Origin: CAMDKS01 sp964402975
Lineage (GTDB): Bacteria > Bdellovibrionota_B > Oligoflexia > Oligoflexales > RGVZ01
Direction of reading: 5' to 3'
Assembly (NCBI GenBank): GCA_964402975.1
Contig: CAYOEM010000008.1
Span: 1-64,000 of the forward strand
Length of the DNA: 64,000 bases
Shown here: one piece after another, positions 35,702 to 43,864 of the stretch
How the letters are laid out: every line of letters begins with the position of its first letter
Numbering within the stretch: position 1 is the first letter of the stretch
Notes under the pieces: model-generated
Databases searched by the model: none
What the model was told of the DNA's origin: nothing
What the model saw: only the letters and a program-made list of their open reading frames with translations
Made by a program: the position numbers and the translations under genes

Positions 35702-36853
35702 ATGGCAGTCCCTTTAAACCAACCTGACAAAGTTGCGCTAATCTCCATAGGCACTGAAATCTCCTCAGGAGAAATCACCAACACGAATGCCGCTTGGATT
35801 TCTTCACGCATCACTGAGTTTGGTCTCATCTGCGACACTCACATTACCGTACCCGACCGTCGAGATCTCATGCACTGGGCCCTCGAGGAGTCCATGAAAG
35901 ATCATGGCATTGTGATAGTGACCGGCGGCTTAGGCCCCACGTCAGATGACTTCACCAGAGAAGTCATAGCCACATCTGCAACCACGAGACTCATATGGAA
36001 CGAAGACGCTTGGAATCAAATAAAAGATCGACTGCAACGAGTGGGAGCCCCAATTGTGGAATCAAATAGGCGTCAAGCCTACTTCCCCGAGGGTGCCGCC
36101 ATTTACCAAAATCACCACGGAACAGCTGCTGCGTTTAGCGTTAGGTGCGGACGTAGTATTATCATAGCTCTTCCTGGCCCACCTCAAGAGGTAGAGGGCT
36201 TGTGGAAAGATCACCTGAAGAACTTTATTGCAAACTTGGCACCAGCATCCAAAAGTCAAAAACCGCTTCGATGGCGGTGTTTAGGGGTCAGTGAATCAAA
36301 GCTCGGAGAACTGGTTGAAGACGCTCTAAAAGACAGTGCCTTTTTAATTGGGTACCGAACTCACATGCCCTACGTGGACGTGAAGGTTTGGGTTCCAGAA
36401 AATCGCAAGGTTGAATTCGAAACGAAATGGCAGCAAAAGCTCGAGACCGCGATCGAAAAGTGGCTTGTTAGCCGAGACAGCGAGGATACTGCTGAGAAAT
36501 TTCGCCAAGCCTGCCCACTCGCAGTTCCCATTTACATACTTGACCGAGCCACACGAGGCTACCTTGCCAAAAGAGTTTATGCAGAACCACTGTCACCCGG
36601 CTGTCAGTTAACGGTTATTACCAGTGATAGCACATCACCCATGCCAACCGTCGAACAAGGCTGCATGGTGGTCACCATTTCCGCTAACCACGAGTCCGGC
36701 GCTTGGCAGCTCGCCTTAACGGGAGAAGGGCCCCACGAAAACTTCAGTGAACAAACGCGCTACAAAGGACAAATCCAGGGCGAGAGGCTGGTGGCTTATA
36801 TAGGCGAAAAAAGCATGCTCAAACTCATAGACTGGCTGGCCCATCACAGGTAG
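35702..36853 (+). CDS. cinA: CinA-family protein
   Basis: 383 residues. The N-terminal MoCF_biosynth-type domain is clear: ALISIGTEISSGEITNTNAA, VTGGLGPTSDDFTRE and the IALPGPPQEVEGLW stretch. CinA of this type hydrolyses ADP-ribose or cleans up pyridine nucleotides. The C-terminal part (residues ~270-383) lacks the usual PncC deamidase signature (the STGG-type motif is not seen) and may be a degenerate version. It follows gpsA by 2 bp. Confidence 0.88.
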   Translation: MAVPLNQPDKVALISIGTEISSGEITNTNAAWISSRITEFGLICDTHITVPDRRDLMHWALEESMKDHGIVIVTGGLGPTSDDFTREVIATSATTRLIWNEDAWNQIKDRLQRVGAPIVESNRRQAYFPEGAAIYQNHHGTAAAFSVRCGRSIIIALPGPPQEVEGLWKDHLKNFIANLAPASKSQKPLRWRCLGVSESKLGELVEDALKDSAFLIGYRTHMPYVDVKVWVPENRKVEFETKWQQKLETAIEKWLVSRDSEDTAEKFRQACPLAVPIYILDRATRGYLAKRVYAEPLSPGCQLTVITSDSTSPMPTVEQGCMVVTISANHESGAWQLALTGEGPHENFSEQTRYKGQIQGERLVAYIGEKSMLKLIDWLAHHR

Positions 36854-36957
36854 CCTAACTCAAAAAAATTCAAAGAAATACAGTTAGTTAACATTTTACT
36901 TCAAGTCCTACCTGGCAAAATCCGATGGTTCTCCTTGGGAGGAGTCCGTCCTTTTAT

Positions 36958-37998
36958 ATGATTCCACGTATTATTTTTACGTTAACTCTCATAGCAGCCA
37001 GCAGTTGGCTACTCGGCTGCTCTAACTCCGATTTTGCCGGTTCCGTTGGTAACTCCGCCAACAAGGGCGCCTGCGCTCCTGGAGCGAAAAACTGTAGTCC
37101 GGGTTCCGGCACTCCAGGAAAAGACGGTCCCGGAGGTGTGCAGCAAAGTCAGGCCGTACTCGCGGTCAGAGATATTTCCTGCGCTTTTTGTCATGCTCAA
37201 GTGACCTCAAACGTGATCACAGACTTTGCGGCTAGCACTGACGANNNNNNNNNNNNNNNNNNNNNNNNNNNNNNNNNNNNNNNNNNNNNNNNNNNNNNNN
37301 NNNNNNNNNNNNNNNNNNNNNNNNNNNNNNNNNNNNNNNNNNNNCCTGAAGATATCAAAGCCATCGTCGGAGCATCAAAACTTTCATCCTCGGGAATGGC
37401 ACTAGTTGGCGACAGTAAATTAACAGGTATTACTGGTTCCTCACAGAACGGATTCTCGGCCAGCAACAACGTTACCTGTGAGGGTGCTGTCGTGTTCGAC
37501 GGACCGGTGCTTCTCAAGGACGCACAAATTACAACTGAGAATGGTTGCAGGATTTACAGCACGGCGTCCATCTTTGTATTCGGTAACACCAAGGTGACGG
37601 AAACATCAGCTAACGCCAACCTGCAGTTAATGAGCCCACTTTATATTGGGATTGAGATCGGACTAGCGGCGACGCGGGCAAGACTCCTGTACAACGTTAA
37701 CTCTCAGGTGCGCGTGAGCAGGGGCTCCGGTAGCGACGTGGCGGATCTCATCAGCGCAGATGCTACGAAACTAAAGATCACGAGTGAATCGGGCGAATCG
37801 AGCACTGCTTACGCCCGCATTGCCGCTGCGGCACCAGTGGTTTACTCTCGCCACGGTGGTAACTTTTCAGGAGCCATAGTGGCAGAACACTTCATCGGAC
37901 GAATTGGAAAACTATCGTTTACGTTCGATCCAGTCTTTAAAGACGGGGTGACTGCCTTATTCCCAGAAATCAAGAGAGCACTTGTCGTCACTGAGTGA
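36958..37998 (+). CDS. lipoprotein with CxxCH motif (interrupted by assembly gap)
   Basis: Start ATG 36958, with GGGAGGAG about 14 nt upstream. Signal peptide ending in lipobox LLGC at about residue 21. The early mature part is Gly/Pro-rich and leads to ISCAFCHAQVTSNV, a CxxCH heme-c type motif. A 100-N gap (37245-37344) follows. After it, a beta-rich segment of ~215 residues (MALVGDSKLTGITGSS, ASNNVTCEGAVVFDG) looks like a parallel beta-helix. No family is recognised. Whether a heme is bound is not known, as only one motif is visible. Confidence 0.65.
   Translation: MIPRIIFTLTLIAASSWLLGCSNSDFAGSVGNSANKGACAPGAKNCSPGSGTPGKDGPGGVQQSQAVLAVRDISCAFCHAQVTSNVITDFAASTDXXXXXXXXXXXXXXXXXXXXXXXXXXXXXXXXXXPEDIKAIVGASKLSSSGMALVGDSKLTGITGSSQNGFSASNNVTCEGAVVFDGPVLLKDAQITTENGCRIYSTASIFVFGNTKVTETSANANLQLMSPLYIGIEIGLAATRARLLYNVNSQVRVSRGSGSDVADLISADATKLKITSESGESSTAYARIAAAAPVVYSRHGGNFSGAIVAEHFIGRIGKLSFTFDPVFKDGVTALFPEIKRALVVTE
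37245..37344. other. assembly gap of 100 N
   Basis: Exactly 100 N, inside the lipoprotein gene at 36958. Confidence 0.99.
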
Positions 37999-38008
37999 TC
38001 CTGTAAGA

Positions 38009-38980
38009 TCAGGCGCCGACCATCTTCGTTATGATATCTTTTACGGTTAGAATCGAATCGATTGTCTCTACGCTTTTACCAGCCTGCCAAAAATCTTTGT
38101 AACTTGAGCCTTTCTTATTGCTCTGCTTGAGCTGCCACACGCTTTTAAGCGTGTACATGAGACGCATGTAGTGTTTAAAAGTCGGATGCTTCAACAACCA
38201 CTTGGCAATGGGACCTGCCTCGAGGCCAAGCTTTTCAATGTGTGGAGTCTTGATAACAGAAACTGGCACGCCTGAAATCTTTGCTGTAGCGACAATATCC
38301 GCTGCCCTAGCGTTAATAATCGCCTTTTTATAATCCTCATGGGCCGAACATTCCGCTGATGCGATAAACCTTGTACCTAATTGTACGCCCTCGTAACCCA
38401 ATGCCATCATCTGATCAAATTCAGCTTTACTGCCAACACCACCTGCACAGATCAGTGGCAAATTAAACTTTTTTAACTCCTGAAGTAACGACTCAGGAGA
38501 CTCGTTTCCAAGGTGGCCGCCTGCACGATTATTGACACAGATGAGACCATCAACTCCGTAATCGACGGCCTTCTGTGCCCACTTTAAACTGGTCACATCA
38601 TGGTAAACGACTCCGCCAAGCGGGCGCACTTTTTCGATCACCCAGCTTGGGTTGCCGAGCGCCGTTATAAAAAACCTGACGCCCTCCTCTATTGATATGT
38701 CTAGCCACTCTTTTAAGCGGTCCTCATAGCGCTTTGCACTCTTCTCAACCAAGAGATTCATACCTATCGGCTTACTCGTGAGCGTACGGATATAGCGAAG
38801 ACCTTCACGGTAATCGTAGCCATGGGCAAATACGAGGGATACGGGTTGAACGATACCAATTCCACCGGCTTCACTTGCCGCGGCTACGAGCTCAGGATTA
38901 CTGCAAGGGTACATGGCACCGCAGATCACCGGATATTTTATGCCAGCTTGTTTTGTGAACGTATTAGGCCATTGTCCCAC
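38009..38980 (-). CDS. nitronate monooxygenase-like FMN enzyme
   Basis: 323 residues from GTG 38980, 9 nt after GGAG (TTG 38989 is the longer option). TIM-barrel of the NPD/NMO family: YPVICGAMYPCSNPELVAAAS at the N-terminus, GLICVNNRAGGHLG, then LPLICAGGVGSKAEFDQMMALG and GVQLGTRFIAS for FMN phosphate binding. These enzymes oxidise nitronates, or reduce enoyl groups (FabK-like members), so the substrate is not settled. It is convergent with the lipoprotein gene, 10 bp away. Confidence 0.88.
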   Translation of the reverse strand: MGQWPNTFTKQAGIKYPVICGAMYPCSNPELVAAASEAGGIGIVQPVSLVFAHGYDYREGLRYIRTLTSKPIGMNLLVEKSAKRYEDRLKEWLDISIEEGVRFFITALGNPSWVIEKVRPLGGVVYHDVTSLKWAQKAVDYGVDGLICVNNRAGGHLGNESPESLLQELKKFNLPLICAGGVGSKAEFDQMMALGYEGVQLGTRFIASAECSAHEDYKKAIINARAADIVATAKISGVPVSVIKTPHIEKLGLEAGPIAKWLLKHPTFKHYMRLMYTLKSVWQLKQSNKKGSSYKDFWQAGKSVETIDSILTVKDIITKMVGA

Positions 38981-39036
38981 GTTGTGCAACTCCGTAGAGG
39001 GTGGTGATGGATCACTAAACCAAAAATTTCAGTGTG

Positions 39037-39216
39037 TTAACGCCTGGCTCCATCATAGTCTGACTTTATCTCAAACTCCAACTCCTGGGGCAGACAATCT
39101 AAGCTCGCGCGCACAAGGGGGTTGACGAGTCGTGAATTTAACTGTTTCAATGGCGACCTCAATTGTTTCAGGCACTTTGAAGAACAAAGAGAACCCCCTA
39201 GGGACGATTTTGCCAT
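39037..39216 (-). CDS. possible small protein divergent from top6B
   Basis: 59 residues from ATG 39216, with CAAGG ten bases upstream. The second half is charged and protein-like (LDCLPQELEFEIKSDYDGA). It occupies most of the 260 bp between the nitronate monooxygenase gene and top6B. No family recognised; it overlaps the probable top6B promoter on the other strand and may be spurious. Confidence 0.28.
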   Translation of the reverse strand: MAKSSLGGSLCSSKCLKQLRSPLKQLNSRLVNPLVRASLDCLPQELEFEIKSDYDGARR

Positions 39217-39240
39217 TTTTTTAGACCTTGGAGCCAAGTA

Positions 39241-41223
39241 ATGACTAAAAAGTCATCAAAATCTGAACCTGCGTCCACCCCCAAGCCTCGCGGCAGCAAA
39301 AAAATCACATCCAGCTCAACGGCTGAATATTTTTCAAAAAACCTCCAGCAAGTGGGTTTTTCTTCGCCCACGAAAGCCGTCTTAACCACCGTAAAAGAGG
39401 CCATGGACAATAGTCTTGATGCCTGCGAAGACCACGGCATTTTGCCAAATATCGGCATTTCTATCGAAAAGCTCGGTGCTGGTACGATGAAAAATACGGA
39501 TAAATTACGCATTGTCGTTGATGACAATGGCCCGGGAATTCCAGAAACCGACATCGCAAAAGTATTCGGCGAGTACTTGGCTAGTTCCAAGTTTGGCCGC
39601 GGTCGTTGTAGTCGCGGTCAGCAGGGCATCGGTATCTCTGCTGCGACAACTTGGGCCCTGCAAACAACCGCCACTCCGGTTCGAGTCATCACAAAGACAA
39701 AAGATCAGCGTAAAGCCGTCACGTGCTCGGTAGAAGTCGACCTAAAAAATAACAAAGGCATTACCCGGGACCGTCAAACGATCGACTGGGACAGACCTCA
39801 CGGCACATCCGTAGAATTCATCATGGAAGGCCGAGTCCAACTTAACGGCGAGGCGGGGCTATTGTCCTATCTACGTGGCAATGTTCTCGTAAATCCTCAC
39901 ATGACATTAAACTACAATCTTCCCGAGGTCGGAACAGCGACTTATGAGCGGGTAACTAAGGATGTCCCTCACGTTCCGGACGCAACAGAACCGCACCCTC
40001 ACACAATGAAACTTGGAGAGTTCCTTGCACACGCGCGGCTGTTTGGCCGAACCAAGATGCAAACTTGGCTGAAAACTGGCTTCTCAAGACTTAGTGATAA
40101 AGTCATCGCGGACATCTGGAAAGAACAAAAATTGACAAGAGCCCTCTTGGACAAAGGTGTTGAAACTGCGTCTGACGAGGAGTTGAAAGGCGTCTATGCA
40201 GCCGTGCAAGCCACATCTCTCATGGCGCCGTCGACGCAAAGCGTGGTCAGCATCGGCGAAGATGCTATGTCTTTATCAGTTGAGCGTCTTGGCGAGATCG
40301 ACTTTTTTGCCGTAGCCACAAGAAAACCCACGATTTGCGACTTTAAGCCTATTCAGGTTGAAGTGGCCATCGCCAGAATACAAGGCGGCAGCAGTGAATC
40401 CGATGAACCTGTGCAGGTGCTGCGTTTCGCCAACAGAGTACCCTTGCAATTCGACAAAGCCGCCTGCGCCATCGTCAAGGCGATAACCACGGTCAACTGG
40501 CGCTCATACGGACTGAAGCAACCAAAAGATGCTTTGCCGACTGGTCCATATATTCTTGCAGTCTCAGTGGTTTCGCCTTTTATTAAATTCAAGAATGCTT
40601 CAAAAGAAACGATAGACGCCTCCGACGAGTTGGTCGAAGAGATCCGTAGAGCCCTCATGCAGGCCGGCCAGCGGCTTTCGCGTCACTTATCGCGCGAAAC
40701 GAAAGCAGCCGACTTGGAAGAAAAAATCCAGCACATCGAAAAATTTGGTCCTGTTCTAGTGGACACTTTGGTGCGCATCACAAAAAGTCCTGACAAAAGA
40801 AAAACTGCAGCCTACGAGGGCCTCAAGAAAATCTTGGGACGGGACACGGACGAAGCTCAGACGAAACTTGCATCCGCTGAAACCGCTCTTGATGAGGCCA
40901 ATTTAGCGCGCAAAAAACGTTTAAAAGCGTTCCAGGACGAGGATTCAGCCCTAGAAGCACTCCATACGCCACCTGAAGAGGAATCTGAAGCGACTGAGGA
41001 AAAAGCCGAAGGCGACACAACTACCGACGATGACGCAGCTGAATCAGGGACGCGAAGATCTAAGAAAAAATCCAAGGACGACATTCTCTCGGTTTTTGCG
41101 TCAGAAAAGCCCACCAAGGCGGGCTCGGCAAAGACCGGCAAAAAAACTGCGGCAAAATCTACATCAAAAAAGACCGCGGAAGAAAAATCCACCAAAACCA
41201 AATCTGCGGCAAATAAGAAATAA
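39241..41223 (+). CDS. top6B: DNA topoisomerase VI subunit B
   Basis: 660 residues, ATG 39241 with GGAG 8 nt upstream. GHKL ATPase: N-box VKEAMDNSLDACEDHG (~51-66), G1 box VVDDNGPGIP (~93-101) and G2/lid GRCSRGQQGIGISAA (~121-135), the last being the Top6B form. The transducer region contains KQPKDALPTGPYI with the candidate switch lysine. Together with Top6A it makes double-strand passages with 2-nt overhangs, ATP dependent. Archaeal B subunits are ~530-620 residues; the extra length is a C-terminal tail: acidic (579-603) then Lys/Ala/Ser-rich (604-660), like a histone H1 tail. top6A follows 23 bp later. A weak promoter candidate is TTGACG at 39122-39127. Confidence 0.95.
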   Translation: MTKKSSKSEPASTPKPRGSKKITSSSTAEYFSKNLQQVGFSSPTKAVLTTVKEAMDNSLDACEDHGILPNIGISIEKLGAGTMKNTDKLRIVVDDNGPGIPETDIAKVFGEYLASSKFGRGRCSRGQQGIGISAATTWALQTTATPVRVITKTKDQRKAVTCSVEVDLKNNKGITRDRQTIDWDRPHGTSVEFIMEGRVQLNGEAGLLSYLRGNVLVNPHMTLNYNLPEVGTATYERVTKDVPHVPDATEPHPHTMKLGEFLAHARLFGRTKMQTWLKTGFSRLSDKVIADIWKEQKLTRALLDKGVETASDEELKGVYAAVQATSLMAPSTQSVVSIGEDAMSLSVERLGEIDFFAVATRKPTICDFKPIQVEVAIARIQGGSSESDEPVQVLRFANRVPLQFDKAACAIVKAITTVNWRSYGLKQPKDALPTGPYILAVSVVSPFIKFKNASKETIDASDELVEEIRRALMQAGQRLSRHLSRETKAADLEEKIQHIEKFGPVLVDTLVRITKSPDKRKTAAYEGLKKILGRDTDEAQTKLASAETALDEANLARKKRLKAFQDEDSALEALHTPPEEESEATEEKAEGDTTTDDDAAESGTRRSKKKSKDDILSVFASEKPTKAGSAKTGKKTAAKSTSKKTAEEKSTKTKSAANKK

Positions 41224-41246
41224 CGAAAGAAAGGTAGGTTTTTGAA

Positions 41247-42416
41247 ATGCCTTCTGTTCACTCGCCTCGAAAGGGCCGTATTAATACTGACATTATGAAG
41301 CAATGCCTCGGGCTTTGCGATCAAATGCTCGCCGACCTCGAACGCGCAAAAAGGCCTATTCTAAAAGCCACTAAGTGTAGCCTTGATAATTCTCTTTACG
41401 ATCATAAGGTCGGCTTCCTGACTCCGGGAGACAAGAAAGTCAGCACTGAACTCAACGTCAGCTCCGTTAAGAAAATGTCTCGAGCTGTCTTCATGCTTGA
41501 AATTCTGCTGCGAAACCTCGAGACAGGAAACGTCGCAAATAAGCGCGAACTCTACTACGTGAGTAAGGGTGAAATTAAGCACAATCAGATACTGAAGCCT
41601 TTGGACTTTGCAGATCAGGATGAGTCGGATGAGGTGATTGACTTCATTTGTGAAATGATCGAGGCTTACCGGGAAGAACTTAATTGCTTTGCTAACGATC
41701 GCGGCGGACAGACCTACTCTCAACAATTAGTAGTAACCGAGACCCTTTCCGATGGCACAGAAGCAGTGATTGATCTCAGCCAATTGGGCACCTCTCCATT
41801 CCAGCCCAAAAACAGACCACAGAATCTTAAGCTAAAGGCCAAAAAGAAAATTGACTTCGGGATCATCATTGAATCCGAAGGTACGGCAAATACCCTGGTA
41901 GCGAATGGCTTCACCAAACGCCACAATTGCATCGTCGTGGGCTCTCAGGGCGTACCGTCCAATGCCGTGAGAGGCTGGGTCAAGAGAATTCAAGATCAGT
42001 TAAAAATCCCGCTTTATTTCTTCGGCGACTTGGACGCATACACACTACAAAACATCTATCGGACCCTAAAAGCTGGATCTGCTTCATCTTTGATTCGTAA
42101 CAGCGACTTTTCAGCCCCTGAGGTCCGATTCCTGGGCGTGCTACCGGACGATATCAAAAAATACGACCTCAACGACTACTCCGTAAACGAACGAGACGTA
42201 CAAGAGGCCAGGTCTTTGAAAAAGGCCAGGGACGCCTTACAAAACGACCCATTCTTCAAAGACAAGCGCAACAAAGGTTTGGCTGAGATCTTAGAGTGGC
42301 TATATAAAAGCAAGCGCCGCTGCGAGCAGCAGGCCTACTACGCGGTCGCTCCGCGTGATCCACAGATCGCAGAGAAGATTATTGTGGAAAAGATCAAAAA
42401 AGGAAATTACGTCTAG
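41247..42416 (+). CDS. top6A: DNA topoisomerase VI subunit A (Spo11-type)
   Basis: 389 residues. N-terminal winged-helix/CAP domain with KRELYYVSKG at 99-108; the second Tyr (Y104) fits the catalytic tyrosine that attacks DNA. Toprim domain: Glu209 in IIIESEGT and the Asp pair in GDLDAYT (261, 263) bind Mg. PSNAVRGWVKR matches the conserved PSRATRR stretch of archaeal A subunits. It is the same family as eukaryotic Spo11. AAAGGTAGG precedes the ATG and a strong terminator follows the stop, so top6BA is a closed two-gene unit. Confidence 0.95.
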   Translation: MPSVHSPRKGRINTDIMKQCLGLCDQMLADLERAKRPILKATKCSLDNSLYDHKVGFLTPGDKKVSTELNVSSVKKMSRAVFMLEILLRNLETGNVANKRELYYVSKGEIKHNQILKPLDFADQDESDEVIDFICEMIEAYREELNCFANDRGGQTYSQQLVVTETLSDGTEAVIDLSQLGTSPFQPKNRPQNLKLKAKKKIDFGIIIESEGTANTLVANGFTKRHNCIVVGSQGVPSNAVRGWVKRIQDQLKIPLYFFGDLDAYTLQNIYRTLKAGSASSLIRNSDFSAPEVRFLGVLPDDIKKYDLNDYSVNERDVQEARSLKKARDALQNDPFFKDKRNKGLAEILEWLYKSKRRCEQQAYYAVAPRDPQIAEKIIVEKIKKGNYV

Positions 42417-42431
42417 GTCTAAGATTGAAAC

Positions 42432-42462
42432 AAAAAAGCTCTCCTCAACGGAGAGCTTTTTT
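42432..42462. terminator. bidirectional intrinsic terminator after top6A
   Basis: AAAAAAGCTCTCC (42432-42444), loop TCAAC, GGAGAGCTTTTTT (42450-42462). The A-run and T-run flank a perfect 7-bp GC-containing stem, so it works on both strands; the genes on either side are convergent. Confidence 0.93.
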
Positions 42463-42481
42463 TGACAACATCAACGATAAC

Positions 42482-43210
42482 TCAAAGTTTCAAACGTGCG
42501 CCAAAGTGTAGATTGATATGATTCAAATCAACACCAATGTCGTCGCTCTTGCTTACACTTCCAGTAGTAACTTCTGAGAACGCGAAGCGGTAATGACGAA
42601 CTCCAAGACCACCGTAGAATTGGCCCATACCCAGACCATACACGACATCATAATCACCCGAGATGGCAAAACCCATCTTATTGTCAGTTGAAGATTTGAT
42701 GCTGTTATCCTTCAGCGACATTTCACCCATCGCAAAGCCAAAGCCCACGCGCATCAAGCCAAAAAGTGCGCCGCCAAGGGTATTCGCTAGACCAAATTTC
42801 GGCATGACTAACATAGGGTCAAGAGTGGCACTAGCTGTCTTGCTGCGCTTCCAACTTAGTGACTGCTTTGAAAGCTCGAAGCTCAACTCCATGCGGCTCC
42901 ATGAATCCGACTGAATAATGTAACCTGCCTCAACACCAAGACCAAATCCCATACCGCCAGTGCTTTTCGGCTCAGCATCAAATACAGGACCAAAACCCGT
43001 CACGAGACCAAAGGTCAAGCCACCGCGTGAGTTATCATCAACTTTAATTTCGGGTGGCTTGCTAGCCTCTTTCATTCGTTGCTGGAAGGATTTGGAGGGA
43101 TCATTGTAGGTTTTATTGTATCCATCATCGCCGATAACTTCCTCTTGAGCTGTCGCAACTGACGCCAAACCTGCAAGAGTGACAGCGCACACAATTGATC
43201 TAAAATTCAT
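42482..43210 (-). CDS. secreted, beta-barrel-like outer-membrane protein
   Basis: 242 residues from ATG 43210, after CGGGAGATA. Signal peptide NFRSIVCAVTLAGLASVATAQ with an AxA site. The mature part starts polar, then shows alternating amphipathic strands rich in Gly and aromatics (GGLTFGLVTGFGPVFDA, GMGFGLGVEAGYIIQSD, FGLMRVGFGFAMGEM) and ends HINLHFGARLKL, which fits an outer-membrane barrel ending. No named family. Its start is 64 bp from the HIT gene. Confidence 0.75.
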   Translation of the reverse strand: MNFRSIVCAVTLAGLASVATAQEEVIGDDGYNKTYNDPSKSFQQRMKEASKPPEIKVDDNSRGGLTFGLVTGFGPVFDAEPKSTGGMGFGLGVEAGYIIQSDSWSRMELSFELSKQSLSWKRSKTASATLDPMLVMPKFGLANTLGGALFGLMRVGFGFAMGEMSLKDNSIKSSTDNKMGFAISGDYDVVYGLGMGQFYGGLGVRHYRFAFSEVTTGSVSKSDDIGVDLNHINLHFGARLKL

Positions 43211-43273
43211 GTTCAATATCTCCCGATGATTTCATTAATTCCGAGCTCTTATGCTAACACGATTTCGTAATTT

Positions 43274-43735
43274 TTAGGACTCAGAAAATAGTCTTCGCAG
43301 GTGTGCAATGGCGTCAACCGTAGTTGGGTATTTCGAAAAAATATGTGAATTCTTCCAAGGATGATCCCTAAAGTCAGGCTCATCACGCTGCCTTGGAATA
43401 ACATGCCAGTGCAAATGTTCATGGACATTACCAAGGGACGCGTAGTTCATCTTAAAACTCTTAAAACCCTTAGCCACCAGCCTTCCCACGTTCAAGACAT
43501 CGCCAAATAGCTCCGAGGCGTCCTCTTGGGACATGTTGTGCATCTCCCGAATATGATTTCTCGCAATCACAACACAGTAGCCGGGGAAAAATTGATGATC
43601 CCCAGCAATCACAATCGAACGCGGGGTCTGATGGACTAAGGTGTCTAAAGTACCTGCGTCCGCTTGCTTAATTCTTAGGCAGTGCGGGCATGCTTCCGAG
43701 GTATGCTCTAAAATCGTTTTGTCGCGATCTATCAA
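43274..43735 (-). CDS. HIT-family hydrolase
   Basis: 153 residues. TTG start 43735 with GGGGGG 5 nt upstream. The histidine triad is clear: HEHLHWHVIP. The N-terminus has ACPHCLRI, a CxxC pair typical of some HIT proteins. The enzymes hydrolyse nucleoside phosphoramidates or diadenosine polyphosphates. The gene is divergent from mfd, with 129 bp between them. Confidence 0.9.
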   Translation of the reverse strand: MIDRDKTILEHTSEACPHCLRIKQADAGTLDTLVHQTPRSIVIAGDHQFFPGYCVVIARNHIREMHNMSQEDASELFGDVLNVGRLVAKGFKSFKMNYASLGNVHEHLHWHVIPRQRDEPDFRDHPWKNSHIFSKYPTTVDAIAHLRRLFSES

Positions 43736-43824
43736 ATTAACCCCCCTTTGTTCCCGGTACCTTGAATAGTATCAGGCAAGTGATTCCCAAAATCGTCTTC
43801 ATATTGCAAACCAGACGGTCACTC

Positions 43825-43830
43825 TATAAT
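43825..43830 (+). promoter_or_regulatory. consensus -10 element upstream of mfd
   Basis: TATAAT at 43825-43830, with a weak -35 (TTGCAA, 43804-43809) at 15 nt spacing. The start site would be near 43837, about 28 nt before the mfd TTG. Confidence 0.45.
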
Positions 43831-43864
43831 GTAGCAGCCTATTGCTTTAAGGGGCCAGACTTAC

